Positions 25,296 through 33,420 of a DNA stretch of 64,000 bases are shown here, piece by piece. Source of the stretch: Qipengyuania sp. YIM B01966 (GTDB taxonomy: Bacteria; Pseudomonadota; Alphaproteobacteria; Sphingomonadales; Sphingomonadaceae); the NCBI RefSeq assembly GCF_016461955.1, contig NZ_JADMNM010000010.1:1-64000 (forward strand), in the 5' to 3' direction. Made by a program: the position numbers and the translations under genes. Within the stretch, counting starts at the first letter, position 1. Every line of letters starts with the position of its first letter. A model generated the notes under the pieces. The model ran no database searches. It was given only the letters and a program-made list of their open reading frames with translations, and was not told where the DNA came from.

Positions 25296-28277
25296 TCACT
25301 TGCCGCGACGTGGCGGGACAGGTTCGGCCCGTACGCCGCCTTCGATGCGGATCGTGCCGACATCCAGTGTGCGTGCGGTACCGGCATTGAGGTCGAAATC
25401 GATTGCCTCCTCGCGCTCCGTCGGGCGGCCGAAATCGCGGATCAACCGGGCGCGGAGCCGGCTGGAGCCGTTGGGATCAAGTCGGTCGGAAGCGAACACA
25501 TTGGCCTTGATCTTGTAAGACCCGCCCGGAGCACGGCGCAGCCAGTATTCCTCCGGCCCGAACCCGTTGGTCATGTCATTCGACAGCCGCCCGCCGATCA
25601 ACGTGTGCGGGTAGGAGTATATCGCGGTTTCGCCATTGGGCTGTTCGACCCACAGGTCGATATCGGTCGCATCGCGGTCCCATTCGATGACCACCCGCAC
25701 ATCGCTGTCGAGATTGGCGATCAGCCGCTGGTCGAGCCGCACCTCGCCGCCCAGCGCGCGCAGGCGCGGGATCAGCGCATTGGCTTCGCGCAAGGCGATC
25801 ACCTCGATACCGTCCCACCGCGGATCGGTGTTGGTGAGCGCAACTTCGGTAAGCAGCGCGATGGCGCGCTCGAGATCGGCCCGTGCAGTGGCGGGATGGG
25901 ACCGCGCACGTTCGGCCAGCGCGAGCGCCAGCAGGCGTCTGGGCTGCGGCCGGTCGGGGTCGAGCTGCGCCTGACGCTCGCGCAGCCGCACGGCGAGATC
26001 GGCCGCCCCGCCCCAGCGTTCAAGCCGCGCGGCAACCGCGCCGATGGTGGCGTGATCGGCCGTCGGCAGGTCGAGCGCGGAGAGCAGCACCTCTCGCGCC
26101 CGCGCAGCCTGCCCCTTGCGGTGCAGCCAGTCGGCCGTGTCGAGATAGAAGGCCGGCACCCCGCCCGCCTTGCGGACCCATTCGACATAGGCCGTTTCAA
26201 AGGAAGCGGGCGCGGCATCGTAGGCGTCGATATAGTCGCGCGACGGGCGCCATGCATCGACTGCGATGCGGATCGAACCATCCTCTTCAACCACGCTTTC
26301 GGCGCTTGCCGCGTCGCTACTTGTGCGGCGCGAGACAGAGCTGCCGGTGACGATGATGCTCCCGGAATCGTCAAAGCGCTCGGCAGCGCTGTCGCTCGAC
26401 GGTGCCGCCTGCTCGCGCACAGCTGGCGGAGGGGGGGGTGGGGGTGGAGGCGGTGGGGGTGCCGCAACGGGCACAGGCATCGGCGGCGGCGGCGGGCCGC
26501 CTGAACTTGGGCGGTTTTCGGCCGGGCGGGCAGCGGGATCGAACCGGCGCTGCCACCATTCGACCTCGGACTGCCAGCGCGCGAGGACCACCGCGAACCG
26601 GTCGATCCGCGCTTCCTCTGCCGCTTGTGCCGCTTCGTCGGCACGCGCCCGCCATTCGGCATATTTCGGGTAGCTTGCCGGCGGCTCGATCCGGTTGGCG
26701 ACGTAATCCTGCGGGCTTTCGAGCACCACGTAAGCCAGTGTTTCGGACGGCACGCCGTAGCGGCGGCTTTCGGCCAGAAATGCGCTGCGCTGGGTGAACG
26801 GGTCGAGCCGGGCGATCCGCCGCGCGGCAAGCAGCGTGTGCGGCGCGGCCAGCGGCGACGCCTCGCCCGAAAGCGCGATCCGCTGGCGCTCGCGGCCAAT
26901 CTGCACCGTAACCTCAGCCGCGCCCGGATCGGCGATGACCGCGCGCCATTCGCCCGCAGGGGCCGGCAGCGCCAGCCATTCGACCGGTGCGCCATTGGCC
27001 CCGGCAACTGCCGTCACGGCGGGGCGCAGCCAGTCGAACCGCGCACCGTCGGCCTCGACGATCTGCGCGCCGCCGGCGGTAAGCGCGGCCCGGTCGGCGC
27101 CGCGCCCGGCGGGAATGGCAAAGCTGCGGCAAGGCAGTTGCGGCAAGGCGCCGCCCAGATTGGCGCGCCCGTCGCTGACGAGGATGCAGTGATCGGCCGC
27201 CGGCAATGCCGCCAGCGCGTCAAACCCGCTCGCCCCGCCCGCCCGGATCGCGGCAATCGCGGCGGCCAGCGCTTCGGGTGCGACGGTGCTGGTCGTCTGC
27301 CCCTCGGCATCGAACGCGACCAGATCGATCCGCGCCGGGCGCAGCGCCGCCACCGCCTGTTCGAGCCGTGCGATAAGCGGCGCGCGATCGACTCCTTGCA
27401 GCGAATGCGAGCGGTCCCACAGGATACGCAAGGTCCCGCCGCCAGCGGCCTCGCGCGCGGGCAGCCGGCCGCCGATCTGCCAGCTGCGCTCGCCGGTCTG
27501 GGGATGCGCAGCGGCAAGAGGGCGGCGGGCATCATCCGGCGCCACGCGCAATTCGCGCGCCATCGCCCCGCGCCCCCGCGCCGTGCCTGTCAGCCGCGTT
27601 CCACCCAGCGCGGCGGTGGCCCCACCTTCGCGGTCGGGTTCAACGCTGACCGACCAGCTCTGCGTGTGTCGGTCGAGCCGGATCGGCAGCATCGCGCCCT
27701 CGCCAATCGGCGCGACAAAGCGCAGGCGGATGCGCCGCCCTTCGGCACCGATGGGGAACACGCGGGTGGAAAAGCCGCCGGTTGCCCGGTCGACCTGGCC
27801 GATCGCCGGGTCCACCCGCTCGCGCACCCGCGCCTCATACGCCGCGACCGCACGCGCGGGCTCGACCAGTGAGCCATCGATCAGCACCCCGCCAATGTCG
27901 AGCGCGTAACCGGTGACGATCGCGCCCGCCGGGAGCGCGACATTGAGATGCCCTTCAAGCTGTTCCCGCCCATGCCCGGCGAATCGCATTTCAAGGTCGT
28001 AATCGGCCAGCGCGCCGCGCGGCCGCACCGTCAGCGCATAATCGAGCAGCCGCAGGGCGACCTTATTCTCCTCGGTCCTGACCCCGCGCGGATAGGCCAC
28101 CAGCGACGGGTTCGCGAGCGGATCGGTGTTGGGCGCCACCGGCGCTGTCGGCGGGGCGGGAAGCGGCGGGCGCGGCGGAGCGATCCGCTCCTGCTCCTGC
28201 GCCTGCGCGGGTCCGGCGAGCAGCGCCGCCGCGATGATTGCCCCAATCCCTGCCTGCCACACCCTTCGCGTCATCAT
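25296..28277 (-). CDS. Secreted VIT-domain / DUF2135-type protein with Pro-rich centre
   Basis: A 993-residue exported protein. Order: signal peptide (1-26, ending GPAQAQ); a VIT domain (about 60-215; FSTRVFPIGAEGRRIRLRFVAPI); a degenerate vWA-like domain (about 275-420; LRILWDRSHSLQG, IDLVAFDAEGQ, CILVSDGRANLGG), in which the DxSxS metal site reads DRSHS; a run of about a dozen prolines near residue 620; then GSIIVTGSSVSRR near 640, which looks like a TonB-box segment; TPR-like helices (about 690-850); and a C-terminal DUF2135-like domain (VVIEWDRDATDIDLWVEQPNGE). The role is unknown; such proteins are probably periplasmic or surface binding scaffolds. The Pro codons create a G-rich tract at 26428-26460. 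Confidence 0.82.
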   Translation of the reverse strand: MMTRRVWQAGIGAIIAAALLAGPAQAQEQERIAPPRPPLPAPPTAPVAPNTDPLANPSLVAYPRGVRTEENKVALRLLDYALTVRPRGALADYDLEMRFAGHGREQLEGHLNVALPAGAIVTGYALDIGGVLIDGSLVEPARAVAAYEARVRERVDPAIGQVDRATGGFSTRVFPIGAEGRRIRLRFVAPIGEGAMLPIRLDRHTQSWSVSVEPDREGGATAALGGTRLTGTARGRGAMARELRVAPDDARRPLAAAHPQTGERSWQIGGRLPAREAAGGGTLRILWDRSHSLQGVDRAPLIARLEQAVAALRPARIDLVAFDAEGQTTSTVAPEALAAAIAAIRAGGASGFDALAALPAADHCILVSDGRANLGGALPQLPCRSFAIPAGRGADRAALTAGGAQIVEADGARFDWLRPAVTAVAGANGAPVEWLALPAPAGEWRAVIADPGAAEVTVQIGRERQRIALSGEASPLAAPHTLLAARRIARLDPFTQRSAFLAESRRYGVPSETLAYVVLESPQDYVANRIEPPASYPKYAEWRARADEAAQAAEEARIDRFAVVLARWQSEVEWWQRRFDPAARPAENRPSSGGPPPPPMPVPVAAPPPPPPPPPPPPAVREQAAPSSDSAAERFDDSGSIIVTGSSVSRRTSSDAASAESVVEEDGSIRIAVDAWRPSRDYIDAYDAAPASFETAYVEWVRKAGGVPAFYLDTADWLHRKGQAARAREVLLSALDLPTADHATIGAVAARLERWGGAADLAVRLRERQAQLDPDRPQPRRLLALALAERARSHPATARADLERAIALLTEVALTNTDPRWDGIEVIALREANALIPRLRALGGEVRLDQRLIANLDSDVRVVIEWDRDATDIDLWVEQPNGETAIYSYPHTLIGGRLSNDMTNGFGPEEYWLRRAPGGSYKIKANVFASDRLDPNGSSRLRARLIRDFGRPTEREEAIDFDLNAGTARTLDVGTIRIEGGVRAEPVPPRRGK

Positions 28278-28457
28278 TACCCCCTATTGGCTCTGCCCCA
28301 GCAGGCTGCCTTTGCCCAGCTTAACGCCGGATGACGCGTAGCGCGCGCAGAATCTCGGCCGCAAAGGCTTGCCGCCGCGCCGGCGCGCCCCGATAGGGCA
28401 AGTGTGATGTCCCGCGCCGGTGCCGGCGCTGCGGACCGGCCAACAGGAGCGCGTAAT

Positions 28458-29930
28458 ATGAGCGGCCCCCACCGCACGGCGATCGTCATCGGCAGCGGCT
28501 TTGGCGGGCTGGCGCTCGCCATCAGGCTGCAAAGCGCAGGGATCGCCACGACGATCTTCGAAGCGCGCGACCGGCCCGGTGGCCGCGCCTATGTGTGGCA
28601 ACGCGAAGGCCATGTGTTCGATGCCGGCCCCACCGTTATCACCGATCCGGCGTGCCTGCGCGAATTATGGGCGCTGTCGGGCAGCGAGATGGCCGATGAT
28701 GTCGAACTGATCCCGGTCGAACCGTTCTACCGTCTGGTGTGGAACGACGGCACGCGGTTCGATTACGCCGGCGACAATGATGTGCTCGAACGCAATATCG
28801 CCGCGCTGGAGCCGCGCGATGTCGCCGGTTATCGCCGCTTTCTGGACTATTCGAAGGGCGTCTATCGCGAAGGCTACGAGAAGCTGGGTGCGGTGCCATT
28901 CCTCGATTTCGGCTCGATGGTCCGCGCTGCCCCCGCGCTAGCGCGCTATCAGGCGTGGCAGTCGGTCTATTCCGCGGTCTCGCGCCACATCTCCAATGAC
29001 AAGCTGCGGCAGGCCTTTTCCTTCCACACATTGCTGGTGGGCGGTAACCCGATGACCACCAGTTCGATCTATGCGCTGATCCACCACCTCGAGAAATCGG
29101 GCGGCGTCTGGTTCGCGCGCGGCGGGACCAACCGGCTGGTCGCGGGGATGGTGGCCCTGTTCGAGCGGCTGGGCGGCACTATCCACTGCGGCGAGCCGGT
29201 GCAGGCGATCACCCATGCCGGCAAGCGCGTAACCGGGGTCATCACCGCGTCGGGCGCGCATCAGGCCGACATGGTCGCGTCAAACGGCGATATCGTCCAC
29301 ACCTATCGCCTGCTTGGCGATCATCCGCGCGGCCGCCAGGCGGTGCGCCGGCTGGAGCGCAAGCGGTTTTCGCCCAGCCTGTTCGTGGTCCATTTCGGGC
29401 TGGAGGGCCACTATCCCGAGATCGCGCACCACTCGATCATCTTTTCGGACCGCTACGGCCCGCTGCTCGACGATCTTTACAAGCATGGGGTGGTGGCAGG
29501 CGACCCTTCGCTCTACCTCCACCACCCGACCGCGACCGATCCGTCCATGGCCCCGCCGGGCCACTCGACCTTCTATGCGCTTGCCCCGGTGCCCAATCTC
29601 GCCAAGGGCGATGTCGACTGGGACGCGGAGGCCGAACGCTACCGCGAGGTGGTGTTCGACCGGCTGGAGCAGACGGTGCTGCCGGGCCTGCGCGACCGGC
29701 TGACCGTGCAGTTCTGCTATACCCCGCAGGATTTCACGCAGGATCTGTCCGCCCATCTCGGCAGTGCCTTCAGCCTCGAGCCGACGCTGCTGCAGAGCGC
29801 CTACTTCCGAGGGCACAACCGCGACGATCATTTCGGCAATTTGTATTTGGTGGGCGCGGGGACGCATCCGGGCGCCGGCATTCCGGGCGTGGTCGGCAGC
29901 GCCAAGGCGACTGCCGGTTTGATGATCTGA
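28458..29930 (+). CDS. crtI: Phytoene desaturase CrtI
   Basis: A 490-residue FAD enzyme converting phytoene to lycopene by four desaturations. The dinucleotide site G12-S-G-F-G-G17 is followed by EARDRPGGRAYVWQREG and FDAGPTVITDP, all CrtI hallmarks. The C-terminal LVGAGTHPGAGIPGVVGSAK is the bacterial phytoene desaturase signature. ATG 28458 is preceded by AGGAG. It is divergent from the VIT gene (180-base gap, no clear regulator site seen) and followed by crtZ after 23 bases. Confidence 0.97.
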   Translation: MSGPHRTAIVIGSGFGGLALAIRLQSAGIATTIFEARDRPGGRAYVWQREGHVFDAGPTVITDPACLRELWALSGSEMADDVELIPVEPFYRLVWNDGTRFDYAGDNDVLERNIAALEPRDVAGYRRFLDYSKGVYREGYEKLGAVPFLDFGSMVRAAPALARYQAWQSVYSAVSRHISNDKLRQAFSFHTLLVGGNPMTTSSIYALIHHLEKSGGVWFARGGTNRLVAGMVALFERLGGTIHCGEPVQAITHAGKRVTGVITASGAHQADMVASNGDIVHTYRLLGDHPRGRQAVRRLERKRFSPSLFVVHFGLEGHYPEIAHHSIIFSDRYGPLLDDLYKHGVVAGDPSLYLHHPTATDPSMAPPGHSTFYALAPVPNLAKGDVDWDAEAERYREVVFDRLEQTVLPGLRDRLTVQFCYTPQDFTQDLSAHLGSAFSLEPTLLQSAYFRGHNRDDHFGNLYLVGAGTHPGAGIPGVVGSAKATAGLMI

Positions 29931-29953
29931 TCGCCCCGGCCTAGGATAGATCC

Positions 29954-30451
29954 ATGTTCACGCTTGTCGCCCTGTTCGTGCTGACCGTCGCGTTCATGGA
30001 GCTGTTTGCCTATGCCATGCACCGGTGGGTGATGCACGGGGCGGGCTGGTTCCTCCATGCCAGCCATCACCGCGAACGGACCGGCTGGTTCGAATGGAAC
30101 GATGCCTATGCGGCGATCTTCGCTCTGCCCTCGATCGCGCTGATCTGGGCCGGGGTGCATGGCGGCTGGGGACCAAAGGCCACGGCGATCGGCGCGGGCA
30201 TCGCCGCCTATGGGGCGATCTATTTCGGGTTCCACGACTGGATCGTCCATCGCCGGCTGCCCCACCGGATCGTGCCCCGCTCGCCCTATTTCAAGCGGAT
30301 CGTCCAGGCGCACCGGCTGCATCATGTGATTGCCAGCCGAAAGGGCGCGGTGAGTTTCGGGTTCCTCTATGCGCCGCCCATTTCGCGCCTGCTGGCCGAG
30401 CTGGAGCAATCAAAGGAAGGCCGCCAGCGCCTACCGCAAGGCGGCGGCTGA
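29954..30451 (+). CDS. crtZ: Beta-carotene hydroxylase CrtZ
   Basis: A 165-residue membrane di-iron hydroxylase that makes zeaxanthin from beta-carotene. Histidine clusters are present in the CrtZ order: HRWVMH, HASHHRERTGWFEWND, FHDWIVHRRLPHR and AHRLHHV. Four hydrophobic segments. Its 3' end overlaps the end of crtB on the other strand by 21 bases, so the two transcripts converge. Confidence 0.95.
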   Translation: MFTLVALFVLTVAFMELFAYAMHRWVMHGAGWFLHASHHRERTGWFEWNDAYAAIFALPSIALIWAGVHGGWGPKATAIGAGIAAYGAIYFGFHDWIVHRRLPHRIVPRSPYFKRIVQAHRLHHVIASRKGAVSFGFLYAPPISRLLAELEQSKEGRQRLPQGGG

Positions 30452-31399
30452 AACCGGCGGGCGCTGCCACAGCCCGTCGCGCGCAGTAGCTTCGGGCGCT
30501 CGACCGGCAGCGCCGAACAGGCTGCGGCCCACGACGGCGAGCTTGGCGGTATTCGGCACGATCACCCGCTCATCCCACGCTGCGGCCCCGCGCGCGGCGA
30601 CCGCCTCGCCAATTGCGCCATAGATGCCCTCGGCCGCCAGCACCGCCCAGCGCGAGCGGAACGGCAACCGCACCGCGCCGACCCGCGCAGACCGGCGATA
30701 GCTTAGCGCCATCTGCGCCAGCCCTTGGGCGAACATGGCGCTGATCGCGCGCGTTTCCGGCCCGGCCAGCGCGCGTGCGCTGACCCCGGCGGCGGAAAGC
30801 CATTCGGCGGGAATATAGCACCGGCCCTGCGCTGCGTCGGGCACGATGTCGCGGGCGATGTTGGCGAGCTGGAACGCGATACCGAGATCGGCCGCGCGGT
30901 CGAGCGTATCGGCATCACCCGCTGGCGCACCGAGGATCGGCGCCATCAGCACCCCCACCGCGCCCGCCACCCGGTAACAATAATCGAGCAGGTCGTCGGT
31001 CGTCTGCGGCCCCCAGCCTGCCGCGTCGAGCGCGAAGCCCGACAGGTGCGCCGCGATTGCCGCGCGGTCGAGCGGAACTTCGCGCGCTACCTGCCGCAGG
31101 GCGGCAAAAGGGAGCGGCACCGACACCTCAGTGTCGAGAGCCGCATGGGTCCAAGCGGTGAGCCTTGCGTGCCGCTGCCGGGCATCCTCGGCGCCCGGCG
31201 TGGCGGCACTATGCCCGACCTCCTGCCCGTCGGTCAGGTCGTCCGCCGCGCGGCACCATGCATAGAGCAGCCAGACGCGTTCGCGCACTTGCGGCGCCAG
31301 CAGCCTGCTGGCCATCGCGAAGCTGGTCGATCCGCGCGCGATGATCGATCGCGTGACCTCGACGAGTTCGCCGCGTGGGCCGCTCCACGCGGTTTCCAT
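30431..31399 (-). CDS. crtB: Phytoene synthase CrtB
   Basis: A 322-residue enzyme joining two geranylgeranyl-PP into phytoene. The first Asp-rich motif is D53-D-L-T-D57 after LLYAWCRAA; the second is in FQLANIARDIVPDAAQGRCYIP. The start at 31399 gives METAWSG and overlaps the crtY stop as TGATG; a start 4 codons upstream (31411) is also possible. crtE (GGPP synthase) is not in this window. Confidence 0.95.
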   Translation of the reverse strand: METAWSGPRGELVEVTRSIIARGSTSFAMASRLLAPQVRERVWLLYAWCRAADDLTDGQEVGHSAATPGAEDARQRHARLTAWTHAALDTEVSVPLPFAALRQVAREVPLDRAAIAAHLSGFALDAAGWGPQTTDDLLDYCYRVAGAVGVLMAPILGAPAGDADTLDRAADLGIAFQLANIARDIVPDAAQGRCYIPAEWLSAAGVSARALAGPETRAISAMFAQGLAQMALSYRRSARVGAVRLPFRSRWAVLAAEGIYGAIGEAVAARGAAAWDERVIVPNTAKLAVVGRSLFGAAGRAPEATARDGLWQRPPVSAAALR

Positions 31400-32562
31400 C
31401 ACTGGCGCCACGACGGCCTGCGCCCCGCCAGCGCCATCATCGCCGCGCCGACTCCAACCGGCGGCTTGCCGCTGAGGATGCGGAGCTTGTCCAGCGCGGT
31501 CAGTTGCCCGCTGTAAAACCGCGCCACCGTGTCCGCATCAAGGCGGTAGAAATGCGCGAAGATACGGCGGCGCTCGCCCGGCGGGGCGGCCCAGAACAGC
31601 ATCCGGTTGAGCAGGCGGAAAAAGCTCGTCGCCTGCCAATGGCGCAGAAACGCGCCGCGCGACCATTGCGCGAGCACGGGCGCGCTCAGCGGATTGGGCA
31701 GCGCGGCCAGTTCGGCCGCATTGCGGAGCGCCAGCCCGATCGAATAGCCGGTGGTCGGATGGAAGAAGGCGCCGGCCATGCCGAGCCGGGGGACGGGATC
31801 GCTCTCTGGCCAGAACACGGCCGGATCGCCGTCAAGCGCCAGCGGCAGCACCCCGGTTTCGGTTCGGCCAGGCGTGCCGGTGATGCCGCGCTCGGCCGCC
31901 AGCGCGGCCACCCGGTCGCTGACGGTCGGAACGTCGAGCGCCGGGTCAAGCGTGTAGTAGGTGTCCTCCACGAGCACCCGGTCAGCCGCAAACGGCAGCA
32001 GATAGACGAAACGGTAGCCGCCGATCTGGTCGGGCGTAGCGTCCATCACCATCGGGACTGCCGGCACGCCGCTGGTGGCATCATATTCGATCCCGACGAA
32101 GTTTTGCCAGGCCAGCTCCATCCCCGGCATCGGCCCGGCCGGACCCCGGCAATCGATTACCGCGCTGCCGGCGATCTCGCTGCCGTCAGCCAGCGCGACA
32201 TGATCCGCGGCCAATCGCGCGATCGCGCTGTCGAGGCGGCGCCGTTCGGGCGGGATATGAGCGATGATTGCTTCGTGCAGGCGCTCGCTGGCGACCGACA
32301 GATAGCCGATCTCGATCGTCCGGCTGTGCGCGCCGAAGCGCACCTGATGGGCGGGCCAGCGCCTCGGCGACAGGCTGGCGAGCAGTTCGGCCGCGCTCGG
32401 CGGCACATCGGTGTCGAAGCACGACCAGGTGTGGTTGCCACCAAAGCTGGAGCCGCCTTCGACCAGCACGAACTCGATCTCGGGCTGCGCGCGCTGCAGC
32501 GCCAGCGCCGCCAGACCGCCGGCCAGCCCGCCCCCGGCAATAATCAGCGGCCCTTTGCACAT
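31399..32562 (-). CDS. crtY: Lycopene beta-cyclase CrtY
   Basis: A 387-residue cyclase turning lycopene into beta-carotene. It begins with the dinucleotide motif LIIAGGGLAGGLAALAL and has SSFGGNHTWSCFD, VIDCRGPAGPMPGMELAWQNFVG, FVYLLPFAADRVLVEDTYYT and GAFFHPTTGYSIGLA, which are standard CrtY-type motifs. Coupled to crtB by a one-base overlap. Together with CrtI, CrtB and CrtZ it predicts zeaxanthin as an intermediate or product. Confidence 0.95.
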   Translation of the reverse strand: MCKGPLIIAGGGLAGGLAALALQRAQPEIEFVLVEGGSSFGGNHTWSCFDTDVPPSAAELLASLSPRRWPAHQVRFGAHSRTIEIGYLSVASERLHEAIIAHIPPERRRLDSAIARLAADHVALADGSEIAGSAVIDCRGPAGPMPGMELAWQNFVGIEYDATSGVPAVPMVMDATPDQIGGYRFVYLLPFAADRVLVEDTYYTLDPALDVPTVSDRVAALAAERGITGTPGRTETGVLPLALDGDPAVFWPESDPVPRLGMAGAFFHPTTGYSIGLALRNAAELAALPNPLSAPVLAQWSRGAFLRHWQATSFFRLLNRMLFWAAPPGERRRIFAHFYRLDADTVARFYSGQLTALDKLRILSGKPPVGVGAAMMALAGRRPSWRQ

Positions 32563-32604
32563 GGCGGTGTTCTAGTGGTCAGACCCTGCTATGCAAGCGC
32601 GGCA

Positions 32605-33348
32605 ATGACCCGGCTGACGCTCTTTTCGACGATCATCGCGATGACGCTGATCGTGGCGGTGCGCTATCTCGCGGTCAGCGGGGCGTTCGCCTGGCTCGGC
32701 CTGCGCCGCCATCCGCAGTTGCATGACGGGCTGGCCCGGCAAATCCGCCGCGAAATCGGCTGGTCGCTGGCCAGCACGGCGATCTATGCCGCGCCGGCGG
32801 CGGCGGCGGTCTGGGCCTGGCAGGAGCGCGGCTGGACGCGCATCTATACCGACCTGGGCGCCTATCCGCTGTGGTGGCTGCCGCTATCGCTGCTGCTGGC
32901 GCTGTTCATCCAGGATAGCTGGTTTTACTGGACTCACCGGTGGATGCACCGCCCGGCGGTGTTCCGGCGGGTGCACGCCGTGCACCATGCGAGCCGCCCG
33001 CCGACCGCCTGGGCAGCGATGAGCTTCCACCCGCTCGAGGCGATTACCGGCGCGATCGTCGTGCCGCTGACCGTATTCGTGCTGCCTATGCATCTGGGGG
33101 TCGTAGGGGCGTGGCTGACGATCATGACCGTAATGGGCACCCTCAATCACATGGGCTGGGAGTTGTTCCCCCGCTGGCTGGTCGAAGGGCGCGCCGGGCG
33201 CCACCTGATCACTGCTACGCATCACCAGCAGCACCATGATCGCTACAATTGCAATTACGGCCTCTATTTCCGCTTCTGGGATCGACTGTGCGACACTGAT
33301 CGCGGACTGGGCCGCTTCAAGAATGCGGCCTCGGAGCCTCAACATTAA
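32605..33348 (+). CDS. Sterol desaturase / fatty acid hydroxylase superfamily protein
   Basis: A 247-residue membrane protein with four to five hydrophobic helices and the three di-iron histidine boxes: HRWMH, HAVHH (in RVHAVHHASRPPT) and HQQHH (in ATHHQQHHDRYN). The family oxygenates lipid or terpenoid substrates. The start at 32605 is used because the longer open frame to 31375 runs antisense through crtY. It is divergent from crtY with a 42-base gap, so a carotenoid or hopanoid/lipid substrate is possible but unproven. It is not a CrtW ketolase by its motifs. The next operon starts 72 bases later. Confidence 0.85.
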   Translation: MTRLTLFSTIIAMTLIVAVRYLAVSGAFAWLGLRRHPQLHDGLARQIRREIGWSLASTAIYAAPAAAAVWAWQERGWTRIYTDLGAYPLWWLPLSLLLALFIQDSWFYWTHRWMHRPAVFRRVHAVHHASRPPTAWAAMSFHPLEAITGAIVVPLTVFVLPMHLGVVGAWLTIMTVMGTLNHMGWELFPRWLVEGRAGRHLITATHHQQHHDRYNCNYGLYFRFWDRLCDTDRGLGRFKNAASEPQH

Positions 33349-33362
33349 ACAACATTAGGTGC

Positions 33363-33387
33363 GGAACGTTGGTTGCTGTCCGCTGTT
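33363..33387 (+). promoter_or_regulatory. Candidate EcfG-type (general stress response) promoter
   Basis: GGAAC at 33363-33367, then 16 bases, then TGTT at 33384-33387, in the 72-base gap before the Mfd-like gene. Alphaproteobacterial EcfG sigma factors use GGAAC-N16/17-CGTT, so one base of the -10 differs. The -10 lies about 33 bases before the chosen start codon, a suitable distance. It would place the whole 33.4-44.4 kb operon under the general stress response. Confidence 0.4.
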
Positions 33388-33420
33388 TGTTCGATGCGGC
33401 CGCAACCGCGGCACGCATCA

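Noticed and set aside
26428-26460. G-rich tract as a quadruplex or tandem repeat element
   Set aside because: It is explained by the polyproline codons of the VIT protein, though slippage remains possible.
31375-32604. Long upstream part of the sterol-desaturase frame
   Set aside because: It runs antisense to crtY and has the composition of a shadow frame; the conserved protein starts at 32605.
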